A stretch of 64,000 nucleotides of DNA from Pedobacter sp. MC2016-14 (GTDB lineage: Bacteria; Bacteroidota; Bacteroidia; Sphingobacteriales; Sphingobacteriaceae), in the NCBI RefSeq assembly GCF_020991475.1, contig NZ_JAJMPA010000001.1, positions 2,852,001 to 2,916,000 on the forward strand, written 5' to 3'. The position numbers and the translations under genes are program-made. Each line of letters opens with the position of its first letter. Positions within the stretch are counted from its first letter, which is position 1. Positions 36,705 through 45,209 of the stretch are shown here, piece after piece. Under the pieces are notes generated by a model. The model was given only the letters and a program-made list of their open reading frames with translations, was not told the origin of the DNA and did no database searches.

Positions 36705-37282
36705 GTTCAAGAGAGAACATATTAAAAGCTGCACTGGAAAACCAACCTGCATTTGTAGCCCTGCCACAAATTAACCTGGAAAGCGTAATTAACTACGAAA
36801 ACCTGGCAGCACAGTTTGACCTGATATTAACCCGCATAGGTGGAACTGTTGAACATTTTGAGGATGAGGCCTCCTTGCTGGCAAGGATGGCTTCACATAG
36901 CCCTGAAGAGTTTGTGATCAATACCATTACTGCTGATGCCGAGGGGCTGGCCAACATCAATAAAATGAACTCTGTACAGTTGGAAGCAGTTGATGTTGCT
37001 TATGTAAGAGGGGCTTTGGGTGTTGCTGAAAATGGGGCGGTTTGGATGGATGAAAATGCCATGGTGAACCGTTTGCTGCCTTTTATTTGTCAGCACCTGG
37101 TAGTGGTGCTTAAAGTCAATGAAATAGTGCCTACCATGCACCATGCTTACCAAAAGATTGAAGTCAACAAAACCGGATTCGGGTCTTTTATTGCTGGTCC
37201 CTCCAAAACAGCTGATATTGAACAGAGCCTTGTTATCGGGGCTCATGGGCCAAGAAGTCTGACCTTATTGCTACAATTCTAA
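36701..37282 (+). CDS. lutC: L-lactate utilisation protein LutC (LUD domain)
   Basis: A 193-residue LUD-domain protein of the LutC/YkgG family and the third LutABC subunit. The segment GVAENGAVWMDE near 106 and the C-terminal GPSKTADIEQSLVIGAHGPRS are family hallmarks. It overlaps lutB by 4 bp (ATGA), so coupling is tight. It is the last gene of the apparent fucose/lactate operon. Confidence 0.92.
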   Translation: MSSRENILKAALENQPAFVALPQINLESVINYENLAAQFDLILTRIGGTVEHFEDEASLLARMASHSPEEFVINTITADAEGLANINKMNSVQLEAVDVAYVRGALGVAENGAVWMDENAMVNRLLPFICQHLVVVLKVNEIVPTMHHAYQKIEVNKTGFGSFIAGPSKTADIEQSLVIGAHGPRSLTLLLQF

Positions 37283-37306
37283 TTTAACAATGATCTAGTT
37301 GTCTTG

Positions 37307-37326
37307 TAATTTTGCTAAATTAGCAA
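37307..37326 (+). promoter_or_regulatory. araC-type gene promoter with overlapping palindrome
   Basis: TAATTTTG at 37307-37314 matches the TAnnTTTG -7 consensus, and TTGCTAA-A-TTAGCAA (37312-37326) is a perfect 7-bp palindrome overlapping it. The regulator ATG is at 37339. Overlap of box and palindrome suggests autoregulation or control by another factor; the sequence differs from the fucP palindrome. Confidence 0.5.
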
Positions 37327-37338
37327 GAAATATAAGCC

Positions 37339-38196
37339 ATGAAACCTCAGTTACTTAAAATTTCCAGGAGTCCGGCGCAATCGTTCAGTGTACGACACGA
37401 TTTGAAACCCAGCATGAACAATAAGTTTCATTACCACCCTGAAGTGGAGCTGATTCATTTTGTACAGGGGAGGGGAACGCAGTTTATTGGCGATAGCATT
37501 ACAGAGTTTGGTCCGGGAGATCTTGTACTGGTTGGGGGCAACTTACCGCATTATTGGCGTTTTGATCAGGATGGGGGTACCATTACTGCTACTGATGTTA
37601 AAGTAGCACATTTTTCAGAAGGCTTTCCTGGTGAATATTTTTTAAATCTTCCGGAGAACAAGCCGCTTAAAGATATCCTGGAAAAATCCAGGCGCGGCAT
37701 CAAGGTACTGGGAAGTAATAAACAACGGATCATTGAAATTTTGGGTTTAATGCTGGAATCTGAAGGTGCTGACCGATTGATTTATCTGATCCAGGCTTTG
37801 CTAGAGATCGCTAAAAGCGACCGTCTGCAATTGTTATCTTCTGTGGGTTTTGTGCTGGAAAGGGAAGAAGGGGGCAACAACAGGATCAAAGACGTTTATG
37901 AATATTCTTTCGCTAACTTCAGAAACAACATTCACCTGGATGATATTGCTGGTATAGCTGGGATCAGTACAAGTTCTTTTTGCCGTTATTTTAAATCTGT
38001 AACGCATAAAACATATTCACAATTCCTTGCTGAAATCAAAGTTGGTCATGCCTGTAAATTACTTATAGATAACAGGTTAAATATGAAGCAGGTTTGTTCT
38101 GAAAGCGGCTTCAATAACCTGGCTAGTTTTCATAAAAGCTTCAAGAACATTACCGGAAAAAGCCCTTTAGCTTATCAAAAGGAGTTTACCCTCTAA
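37339..38196 (+). CDS. AraC-family regulator with cupin domain, likely regulator of the fucose cluster
   Basis: A 285-residue regulator: an N-terminal cupin-like sensor (residues ~20-90, HYHPEVELIHFVQG) and a C-terminal pair of helix-turn-helix motifs (about 190-285; DIAGIAGISTSSFCRYFK and VCSESGFNNLASFHKSFK). Family members bind a sugar or metabolite and activate adjacent catabolic genes. Immediately following lutC, it is the best candidate for the protein that acts at 27951-27988. It is 3 bp from the next gene. Confidence 0.85.
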   Translation: MKPQLLKISRSPAQSFSVRHDLKPSMNNKFHYHPEVELIHFVQGRGTQFIGDSITEFGPGDLVLVGGNLPHYWRFDQDGGTITATDVKVAHFSEGFPGEYFLNLPENKPLKDILEKSRRGIKVLGSNKQRIIEILGLMLESEGADRLIYLIQALLEIAKSDRLQLLSSVGFVLEREEGGNNRIKDVYEYSFANFRNNIHLDDIAGIAGISTSSFCRYFKSVTHKTYSQFLAEIKVGHACKLLIDNRLNMKQVCSESGFNNLASFHKSFKNITGKSPLAYQKEFTL

Positions 38197-38198
38197 GA

Positions 38199-39233
38199 AT
38201 GAACCGAAAAAAATTTATCTCTTCCGTTATAACTGCTGGCGCTGCTTTGTCTGCTTCAAATGGTTGGGCAGCATCAACATCAAAAGAGCCGAATGTAGCT
38301 AGGTTAATGCAGAAAATCCCTCCGTATTTGAAGTCTGGTGATGCAATTGGAATTACAAGTCCTGCTGGATATATTGGTTTACATGATATTCAGCCTGCTG
38401 TGCAACTGATGGAAAGCTGGGGTTATAAAGTGATTATAGGTGCTGCTGTTGGCAAAAGAGATTTTACTTACGGCGGGCGCGATGAGGAAAGAATGGCCGA
38501 TTTTCAGCTGATGCTGGATGACCCGGAAATAAAAGCAATCATGTGTGCCAGGGGAGGTTACGGTCTGGTAAGGACCATTGATGGCCTTAATTTTAAAACT
38601 TTTGTAAAGCATCCCAAATGGATTATAGGATTTAGTGATGTAACGGTTTTACATTGCCACATTAACCGGAACTTTGGAATTGCCAGCCTGCACAGTAAAA
38701 TGTGTAATAGTTTTCCGGGCGACTGGACCAAAGCTGATCCTGTACAAATAGCTACAATTTTATCTATAAGACAAGCACTGGCAGGTGAAGACTTCAAATA
38801 TACTGCACCAGCAAATGCGTTGAACAGATTAGGCAGGGCAGAGGCCCCGCTGATTGGCGGTAATTTAAGCATTATAGAAACGCTTGCAGGAACTGTATCT
38901 GATTTGGATACCAAGAATAAAATTCTGTTTATTGAAGATACCGGTGAATACCTTTACAGCATAGACCGCATGTTGTGGAACTTAAAACGTACAGGAAAAC
39001 TCTCCAAACTGGCCGGATTGATTATTGGCGGCTTTAAAGTAAAACAAGATGATCCAAATGAAGAGTTTGGTAAGTCGGTAGCTGAGATTATATTGGAAAA
39101 GGTAAAAGAATATGATTATCCTGTTTGCTTCGATTTTCCGGTAGGGCATCAAAGGAACAACATCGCCATAAAATGCGGTGTACGGCACATTCTTATGGTA
39201 GAAAATACAGGCAGCACACTTAGATCTCTTTAA
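38199..39233 (+). CDS. S66-family LD-carboxypeptidase
   Basis: A 344-residue exported S66 peptidase. The N-terminus carries a signal peptide (to about residue 25, NGWAAS). The nucleophile is probably Ser146 in GFSDVT, the glutamate lies in LFIEDTGEYLYSIDRM and the histidine in DFPVGHQRNN, so the Ser-Glu-His triad of LD-carboxypeptidases is intact. Such enzymes remove D-Ala from tetrapeptide murein fragments; related ones act as microcin-resistance or other peptidases. Coupling to the AraC gene (3 bp) is unexplained. Confidence 0.85.
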   Translation: MNRKKFISSVITAGAALSASNGWAASTSKEPNVARLMQKIPPYLKSGDAIGITSPAGYIGLHDIQPAVQLMESWGYKVIIGAAVGKRDFTYGGRDEERMADFQLMLDDPEIKAIMCARGGYGLVRTIDGLNFKTFVKHPKWIIGFSDVTVLHCHINRNFGIASLHSKMCNSFPGDWTKADPVQIATILSIRQALAGEDFKYTAPANALNRLGRAEAPLIGGNLSIIETLAGTVSDLDTKNKILFIEDTGEYLYSIDRMLWNLKRTGKLSKLAGLIIGGFKVKQDDPNEEFGKSVAEIILEKVKEYDYPVCFDFPVGHQRNNIAIKCGVRHILMVENTGSTLRSL

Positions 39234-39361
39234 ATTATTCCGCGCTTTACCTGACGCAAATGCACCGCTATTTTGTCTTAAACAGCACCTGTAAATGTGC
39301 CTTTTATTGATCATTTTTGGGTTGTAAATAAAAAATCATTTTAGATATAAATACAGAAACT

Positions 39362-39769
39362 ATGAAAACAAGAAACCCAATTGGATGGACAGAAATTTAC
39401 GTGGAAGATTTGCCAAGGGCACAGAAATTCTACGAAACCGTATTGGAGCTTAAAATGGAAGCTGCGCCAATGCCGGAAGGAATGGATGCTGAAGAAGGTA
39501 GTGCTGAATATTTTGAAATGGTGTTTTTTCCAGGTGAGATGGATGCGCCTGGTATTAGTGGGGCAATCGTAAAATCACCTATGTTTAAGCCCGGCGCTGG
39601 AGGTACGTTAAATTATTTCTCATGTGAGGATTGTGCTGTTGAAATTTCAAGAGTTGCAGCTGCAGGAGGCCAGGTGATTTCTGAGAAGATGTCTATTGGA
39701 CAATATGGGTTTTGTGGAATATGTATGGACACTGAAGGCAATCAGATTGGCTTTCATTCTATGATGTAA
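39362..39769 (+). CDS. VOC-family (glyoxalase-like) protein
   Basis: A 135-residue vicinal-oxygen-chelate fold protein with two beta-alpha-beta-beta-beta modules: IGWTEIYVEDLPRAQKFYETVL at the N-terminus and GFCGICMDTEGNQIGFHS at the C-terminus. Members are glyoxalases, dioxygenases, fosfomycin-type thiol transferases or non-catalytic binders. No function can be assigned. A bidirectional terminator follows. Confidence 0.8.
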   Translation: MKTRNPIGWTEIYVEDLPRAQKFYETVLELKMEAAPMPEGMDAEEGSAEYFEMVFFPGEMDAPGISGAIVKSPMFKPGAGGTLNYFSCEDCAVEISRVAAAGGQVISEKMSIGQYGFCGICMDTEGNQIGFHSMM

Positions 39770-39770
39770 T

Positions 39771-39821
39771 AAAAAATGCGCTGCCTGTTTGGAATCATAC
39801 CACAACAGACAACGCATTTTT
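39771..39821. terminator. Bidirectional terminator between VOC gene and kup
   Basis: AAAAATGCG (39772-39780) and CGCATTTTT (39813-39821) pair perfectly, with an inner GCCTGTT/AACAGAC stem having one mismatch. T-runs lie at both outer ends. The flanking genes are convergent. Confidence 0.75.
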
Positions 39822-39834
39822 GTGAAAAAACAAA

Positions 39835-41772
39835 TTATTCTATTCTCTTCAAGACAAAATCCGTTGGCAAATCCACAATCAAGGGCACCTTTTCAACGGT
39901 TACAAAACTCAAATCTAGCCCAAAGCCTTTTTCTTCTGGTACACTGAAATTTTTAAGGATCCGGTAATAAATCATCGTAATGCGCTCTACAAAATCCAGG
40001 CTGTTAGAGGTAGATAACACTTTTTCTACGACAACAAACCTGAAATCACCAGCAATTTTATGTTCATGTAAAGATTCATATCTGCTGGTAATGTCAATTT
40101 CATTATTTTTAACCATGTCTTCCACTACTTTACGGAACAATACGTTGATGCGCTGCTCTACCCTAAACCCAAGTTTAAAATCTACTCTAATCAGTTTGCC
40201 CGGTACTAATGGAACAACTTTGTATTCCATGGTATGTGGCTCATCGGTTACATCAACATGCAACAGCCAATATACGTCGGCCCTTTTAGGTAGTTTCTGA
40301 ATCATGGAATACATGATGGACGACTCAATTTCGGAATTGAAATTGGCACTTGTAAGGTACACCAATTGAGAGGCATACTTAGGAATTGTACTATCCTCAC
40401 TTATTTTTGAAATGATAGGATAGTATTTTTCAATGTCTACAAATTTCATATAGCGGTTACGGATTCTTCGTCCGTTGAACCATGCCCACATGATAGAAAA
40501 GAGTGAGGTTCCTAACAGTACCGTAAACCAGCCTCCATGAAGAATTTTAGCAGCGTTGCCTAATAAAAAGGTAAGTTCAATGACGCCATATATAGTTAAA
40601 AAGATAATGATCAGGTACATTGGAACCCTTTTTCTCATTAAGAAAATGGAAACCAAAATGGTGGTCATTAGCATGGCTATAGTGATGGAAAGACCATAGG
40701 CGGCCTCCATATTGGTAGATTTTTCGAAAATTAATACCACGATGATACAGCCTATGCATAACACCCAGTTCATGGAAGGTACATATAACTGACCTTTTTG
40801 ATTACTTGGGTAATTGATTTTTACTTTAGGCCATAAATTTAAGCGTACTGCTTCAGCAATTAAGGTAAATGAGCCCGAAATCAGCGCCTGGCTGGCAATT
40901 GTTGCAGCTACTGTTGCAATGGAGATTCCCCAGATCAGGAACCAGTCTGGCATTAAATGATAGAAGGGGTTAACGTCTCCCAGGCTTTGGCCTTGCATTT
41001 TCCAAAGCCATACACCTTGACCCATATAATTTAACACCAGGCATATCTTAACATAGATCCAGCTGATGCGGATATTTGCGCGACCGCAATGCCCTAAGTC
41101 AGAATACAGCGCTTCTGCTCCCGTAGTACATAAAAATACTGCACCTATAATTAAAAATGCCTCCGGATTTGTGGTAAGTATATGGTAGGCATAATAAGGA
41201 TTAACAGCCTTTAAAATCTCAGGAAACTGAAGTACATAAACCAATCCCAATACGGCAATCATAGTAAACCAGAGCCACATAATGGGGCCAAAAGCTTTAC
41301 CCACGAGCGAGGTTCCAAATTGCTGTACAATAAATAGGACTGATATAATGGCAATGACTATAGGTACGGTTGGTAAATCTTTATAAATGATACCCAGACC
41401 TTCAATAGCAGAAGATACGGTAACAGCAGGGGTCATGATGCCATCTGCCAGTAATGCAGCACCACCAATCATTGCGGGGATGATGAGCCATTTTGCTTTA
41501 CGTTTTACCAGAGAATATAAAGAAAAAATTCCACCCTCACCCTTATTATCTGCCTGCAAAGTAATAATAACGTATTTAATGGTTGTTTGCAAGGTGAGCG
41601 TCCAGAAAATGCAGGACAACCCTCCAAGAATGAGGTCGGCGGTGATCAAACGTTCGCCAATGATGGCTTTAAATACGTAAAGTGGAGAGGTACCTATGTC
41701 GCCGTAAATAATTCCCAGGCTAATTAATAAACCGGCGGCGGACAGTTTATTGACATCTTTATGATTTGACAT
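39835..41772 (-). CDS. kup: Kup-family potassium uptake transporter
   Basis: A 645-residue KUP/HAK/KT potassium symporter with about 12 TM segments in the first ~430 residues and a cytoplasmic C-terminal domain. LGIIYGDIGTSPLYVFKAI near residue 20 is the family signature. I choose the ATG at 41772; the frame extends 36 codons upstream, but that part is unlike the family N-terminus. It is divergent from the HD-domain gene. Confidence 0.93.
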   Translation of the reverse strand: MSNHKDVNKLSAAGLLISLGIIYGDIGTSPLYVFKAIIGERLITADLILGGLSCIFWTLTLQTTIKYVIITLQADNKGEGGIFSLYSLVKRKAKWLIIPAMIGGAALLADGIMTPAVTVSSAIEGLGIIYKDLPTVPIVIAIISVLFIVQQFGTSLVGKAFGPIMWLWFTMIAVLGLVYVLQFPEILKAVNPYYAYHILTTNPEAFLIIGAVFLCTTGAEALYSDLGHCGRANIRISWIYVKICLVLNYMGQGVWLWKMQGQSLGDVNPFYHLMPDWFLIWGISIATVAATIASQALISGSFTLIAEAVRLNLWPKVKINYPSNQKGQLYVPSMNWVLCIGCIIVVLIFEKSTNMEAAYGLSITIAMLMTTILVSIFLMRKRVPMYLIIIFLTIYGVIELTFLLGNAAKILHGGWFTVLLGTSLFSIMWAWFNGRRIRNRYMKFVDIEKYYPIISKISEDSTIPKYASQLVYLTSANFNSEIESSIMYSMIQKLPKRADVYWLLHVDVTDEPHTMEYKVVPLVPGKLIRVDFKLGFRVEQRINVLFRKVVEDMVKNNEIDITSRYESLHEHKIAGDFRFVVVEKVLSTSNSLDFVERITMIYYRILKNFSVPEEKGFGLDLSFVTVEKVPLIVDLPTDFVLKRIE

Positions 41773-41922
41773 ATCGTCTCTTATTTTTGAAGTGGGGCAA
41801 AGGTATAAAATAGTAAAATGATAATAGGCTGATTTTCTTTTAAATATTTCAATAATTGCTATACATGAATAGAATAACATAGAGGCACGGTATATTCATG
41901 TTTTTATGCTATTTTTGATATA

Positions 41923-43998
41923 ATGAAAGTCAGAAAGAATTCTCATAAGGTCTTTTACCGCAAGTACTCATCCAATATCAAGTATGTAATGATGCTGCTT
42001 ACCGTGGTTACCATTACGTTATTTTTACCCAAGCAGCCCCGGTTCCGTTACGAATTTGAGAAAGGTAAAGTTTGGCAGAATAAAGATTTGATTTCACCGT
42101 TTAGCTTTGCGATTTTAAAAACCAATCCACAGTTAACTATAGACAAGAATGATGCATTAGAAAACATATTGCCTATCTATAAATACGACAGCGAAGTTTT
42201 TGAGGCTGTTTCTGAGGCCTATTCAAACGAGTTTGACATCAAATGGAAAGGCGCGGCTTTTCCTGAACCAGAAAAAGATGTTTATAAAGCAAGCTCTTTA
42301 AGCTTAATGAAGGGCATTTATGAGAAAGGCATTCTGGCTATTGACAGCAAACACCTTAAAGGGAAAAAATATTGTGACCTTTCCTTATTAAATAACAACA
42401 TCACTAAAACCATCAATAGCCAGGATTTATATACTGTTCAATCGGCATTAGATTACTTTAGTAAGAACTTTGGCCCGGTAGACCCAAAGGTTAAAGATGT
42501 GGTAACCAATTTAGTGATGGATTATTTACAGCCTAATGTGGTTTTTGATGAAAAACTAACTGGCATCGTACAAACCAGTACCATCAATAGCCTTTCTACC
42601 ACACATGGTATGGTTCAAAAAGGAGATCTTATCATTGCAAAAGGAAGTGTGATTGATGATGATGCTTATCAAAAGCTGGAGTCTTTCAAAGAAACTTACG
42701 AAGCACAGATTAAAACTATCGGCAGCAGTCAGCTGGTTTACCTGGGGCAAATCTTATTGGTAGGCTTTGTGGTCAGTTTACAAATGGTGTTCCTGTACAT
42801 GTTTAGGAAGGATATTTTTGCGGATAACAGGCAGCTATCTTTGTTGCTGCTTGTCATCACCACCATGTTGTTTGCCTTAACCTGGTCTATTAAATTGCAG
42901 TTACCTAGTTTATACTATATACCATTTTGTATTGTACCAATTATTATCAGAATCCTGTTCGATACCAGGCTGGCACTTTATCTCCATTTATTGGTCATCT
43001 TAATTGCTGGATTTTTTGTGCCCAACAGTTTTGAGTTTGTATTTTATCAAACTACAGCTGGAATGGTGGCCATTTACAGTATTCGTAACTTAATTAAACG
43101 AGAACAACTTTTACTATCTGCCTTATTTATCTTAACGGCTTATTTTATTTGCTTTGTAGGTATCGCCTTACTTCGGGAAGGCTCGTTTGAAGAAATTGAA
43201 TGGGTTAACTTTGTGCCTTTTGTAATTAGTGTGTTGTTGTCACTCCTCGCTTACCCATTAATTTATGGCTTTGAGCGGGTATTTGGTATTACATCTGATG
43301 TGGCGTTGATAGAGTTAACTAATACGAATAATAAGTTGCTTAGGGAGCTTGGTTTTAAGGCGCCTGGTACTTTCCAGCATTCCTTACAGGTAGCTAATTT
43401 AGCAGAAGCTGCTATATTTAAAATTGGTGGTAATTCTTTATTGGTTAGGGCAGGGGCTTTGTACCACGATATTGGTAAAATAGAAAATCCGCAGTATTTT
43501 ATTGAGAACCAAAATACCGGCAAAAGCCCGCACGATAAATTGCCATATGAGCAAAGTGCGCAGATCATCATTAAGCACGTGCTTAAGGGCATTGAGATTG
43601 CGCGTAAGCATCAGTTGCCCGAAACTATTATAGACTTTATCAAAACGCACCATGGAAACACCAGGGTAGATTATTTCTATCAGTCGTTTTTAAAGAATTC
43701 CCCAGAGAAATTTGTAGATGAAAATATATTCCGGTATCCCGGACCAATTCCTTTTTCTAAAGAAACCGGGGTGTTAATGCTGGCAGATTCGGTTGAAGCG
43801 GCCTCAAGAAGTCTTAAAAATCCGGATGCACAGAGCATAAATGACCTGGTGGAACGCATCATTAATTATAAACTGGAGCAAGACCAGTTAGATAATTGCG
43901 ATTTAACGTTAAAAGATTTAGAAACTATAAAGTTGATATTCAAGACTATGCTTATGAGTATCTATCATGTGCGTATAGATTACTTACAAAACGTGTAA
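41923..43998 (+). CDS. 7TM-HD family protein (PgpH-like cyclic-di-AMP phosphodiesterase)
   Basis: A 691-residue membrane protein. After an N-terminal TM (~25-42) there is an extracytoplasmic 7TMR-HDED domain (to ~270), then seven TM segments (about 280-470) and a cytoplasmic HD domain with H515-D516 in LYHDIGK and a second HHGN motif near 578. This is the architecture of PgpH, which hydrolyses c-di-AMP. C-di-AMP controls potassium and osmotic balance, so its divergent neighbour kup may be functionally connected. Confidence 0.87.
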   Translation: MKVRKNSHKVFYRKYSSNIKYVMMLLTVVTITLFLPKQPRFRYEFEKGKVWQNKDLISPFSFAILKTNPQLTIDKNDALENILPIYKYDSEVFEAVSEAYSNEFDIKWKGAAFPEPEKDVYKASSLSLMKGIYEKGILAIDSKHLKGKKYCDLSLLNNNITKTINSQDLYTVQSALDYFSKNFGPVDPKVKDVVTNLVMDYLQPNVVFDEKLTGIVQTSTINSLSTTHGMVQKGDLIIAKGSVIDDDAYQKLESFKETYEAQIKTIGSSQLVYLGQILLVGFVVSLQMVFLYMFRKDIFADNRQLSLLLLVITTMLFALTWSIKLQLPSLYYIPFCIVPIIIRILFDTRLALYLHLLVILIAGFFVPNSFEFVFYQTTAGMVAIYSIRNLIKREQLLLSALFILTAYFICFVGIALLREGSFEEIEWVNFVPFVISVLLSLLAYPLIYGFERVFGITSDVALIELTNTNNKLLRELGFKAPGTFQHSLQVANLAEAAIFKIGGNSLLVRAGALYHDIGKIENPQYFIENQNTGKSPHDKLPYEQSAQIIIKHVLKGIEIARKHQLPETIIDFIKTHHGNTRVDYFYQSFLKNSPEKFVDENIFRYPGPIPFSKETGVLMLADSVEAASRSLKNPDAQSINDLVERIINYKLEQDQLDNCDLTLKDLETIKLIFKTMLMSIYHVRIDYLQNV

Positions 43999-44004
43999 TT
44001 TTTT

Positions 44005-44034
44005 TTTGAAAACCTATTTGAATTACTATATTTG
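44005..44034 (+). promoter_or_regulatory. Promoter of tRNA-Ser (TTTG, N18, TATATTTG)
   Basis: TTTG at 44005-44008 and TATATTTG at 44027-44034 match the -33 and -7 elements of Bacteroidetes promoters at a spacing of 18, about 30 bp upstream of the tRNA. Confidence 0.7.
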
Positions 44035-44066
44035 CAGCCTCGAAAGGGACATTTCGAGCGAATAAC

Positions 44067-44153
44067 GGAAGGATGCCTGAGTGGCCGAAAGGAACAGTTT
44101 GCTAAACTGTCGTACTGGCAACGGTACCGAGGGTTCGAATCCCTCTTCTTCCG
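44067..44153 (+). tRNA. tRNA-Ser(GCT)
   Basis: An 87-nt class II tRNA with the acceptor stem GGAAGGA/TTCTTCC, discriminator G, a long variable arm, the T-loop GTTCGAATC and anticodon GCT in loop TTGCTAA. CCA is not encoded. Confidence 0.95.
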
Positions 44154-44242
44154 CTGAAATTAAATGGTGTAAAAGCAATGTATTGTTAATTTAAATGCGT
44201 TACTTTGCAGCCCCTCGAAAAGGGGAAAAGAAGATACCAGTT

Positions 44243-44316
44243 CGGGGTGTAGCGTAGCCCGGTATCGCGCCTGCTTTGGGAGCAGGAGGTCGTAGGTTCG
44301 AATCCTGCCACCCCGA
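44243..44316 (+). tRNA. tRNA-Pro(TGG), copy 1
   Basis: A 74-nt tRNA with acceptor stem CGGGGTG/CACCCCG, anticodon stem CCTGC/GCAGG, loop TTTGGGA (anticodon TGG) and T-arm GGTTCGAATCC. It is identical to the second copy 130 bp downstream. CCA is not encoded. Confidence 0.95.
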
Positions 44317-44372
44317 CAAAACTATCTGGAAAGGTAGTTTAATATTGACCAGTAAAAAAGAAGATACCAGTT

Positions 44373-44446
44373 CGGGGTGTAGCGTAGCCCGGTATCGCGC
44401 CTGCTTTGGGAGCAGGAGGTCGTAGGTTCGAATCCTGCCACCCCGA
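44373..44446 (+). tRNA. tRNA-Pro(TGG), copy 2, attachment site
   Basis: Identical to copy 1. Its 3' end, AATCCTGCCACCCCGAC (44431-44447 including one base after the tRNA), is the left direct repeat of the 7-kb island. Confidence 0.95.
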
Positions 44447-44447
44447 C
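44431..44447 (+). other. attL direct repeat (tRNA-Pro 3' end)
   Basis: AATCCTGCCACCCCGAC, the last 16 nt of tRNA-Pro plus one base; it is identical to 51471-51487. Confidence 0.75.
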
Positions 44448-44470
44448 GAACAGAATTTACCCTTCTGTTA

Positions 44471-44504
44471 AAAAGGCCTTAAATCTATGATTTGAGGCCT
44501 TTTT
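44471..44504 (+). terminator. Intrinsic terminator after tRNA-Pro
   Basis: AAAAGGCCTTAAATC and GATTTGAGGCCTTTT form a 15-bp stem (one T-G pair) with a TAT loop and trailing Ts. A near copy at 51496-51530 follows the other att repeat, differing in one compensatory base pair. Confidence 0.85.
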
Positions 44505-44547
44505 GCTTAAATCCTATATCCTCTGATATGACATAATTTCAAGTATT

Positions 44548-44598
44548 GAGGGACCCTACGAGGGACCCTATCGAGGTTTTTCGATTTTAGGGTCCCTC
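44548..44598. repeat. Putative left arm-type sites (GAGGGACCCTA x2 direct, x1 inverted)
   Basis: GAGGGACCCTA occurs at 44548 and 44560 as 12-bp-spaced direct repeats and in inverted form (TAGGGTCCCTC) at 44588-44598. Such arrays about 100 bp from an att core are typical of integrase or excisionase arm sites. Confidence 0.45.
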
Positions 44599-44604
44599 GA
44601 AATC

Positions 44605-45140
44605 ATTTCCATGTCTCGATCATCATCCACTGATTGGCTTATCCATTAACTACAGCAACATATTGCTGCTACAAATTGTTGAAGAAAAGCGTCGAAACTA
44701 TAAGCTTTTGAGGTTTAAGATGCATTCACAACGCCTGTGCGTCCAGATTAAGGTTGATTAAGGGGTTTTTCGAACCATGCACTAGAAGTTTGGCAAAACC
44801 CCTTCGTGGCCGAACTCGTTGGTCCGGCTCATCATTTTATTCTTTGAGCGCTGCGGTTTTTTTACTCAGCTCCAGGATCAGTTCTTCAGAAATCCATAGC
44901 CAGAATTACTAGAGCATTGAAAAACGCTCGCCGATCCGGTATTGTGTCTTTGCTCTGCTACACCTGAAGTTTTGCTGTTGGTACCTCAGAACCTTCCATG
45001 TCTCGATCGTCAAATCAAATGTGTTCGTAGATTCGCATGAATTGCGGATCATTTTCTCGTTCTGATTTTTTAGTTAGTCTACGAACATGATTTTACAGCC
45101 CAACGACGTTGGTATCGATCATCGATTATTTAATTTTTAA
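44605..45140. other. Island left flank without an intact gene
   Basis: No credible ORF. It contains a hairpin with 10-bp perfect arms AAGGGGTTTT/AAAACCCCTT (44760-44769, 44795-44804) and a 10-bp inverted repeat TGTTCGTAGA/TCTACGAACA (45022-45031, 45078-45087). On the minus strand around 44835-44885 a fragment reads SEELILELSKKTAALKE then stop, probably the tail of a decayed gene that I cannot identify. Confidence 0.4.
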
Positions 45141-45149
45141 AATTAATAG

Positions 45150-45189
45150 ACAGACCTGTCTGTTTATATAATTTTTATTACTACTTTTG
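45150..45189 (+). promoter_or_regulatory. Promoter and operator of the TetR gene
   Basis: ACAGAC-CT-GTCTGT (45150-45163) is a perfect 6-bp-arm palindrome of the kind bound by TetR proteins. TACTTTTG at 45182-45189 is an exact TAnnTTTG -7 box, 20 bp before the ATG. The palindrome ends where the -33 element should be, so autorepression is likely. Confidence 0.6.
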
Positions 45190-45209
45190 CATAAGTAAAT
45201 TTTGATTTT

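Larger units (their letters stand above)
44226..44447 (+). repeat. Tandem 92-bp repeat carrying tRNA-Pro
   Basis: Two identical 92-bp blocks, 44226-44317 and 44356-44447, spaced by exactly 130 bp. Each contains an upstream AAAAGAAGATACCAGTT leader and the whole tRNA-Pro gene plus the C after its discriminator. The last 17 bp recur once more at 51471-51487. Confidence 0.9.

Noticed and set aside
41773..41880. 36-codon N-terminal extension of kup
   Set aside because: The extension lacks similarity to the family and the ATG at 41772 begins directly at the known N-terminal signature.
44548..44598. A CRISPR array
   Set aside because: Only three short copies of an 11-mer with one inverted and no uniform spacers; no cas gene.
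44605..45140. Remnant tyrosine integrase next to attL
   Set aside because: I looked for the R-H-R-Y catalytic motifs on both strands and found none; only an unidentifiable short tail fragment is present.
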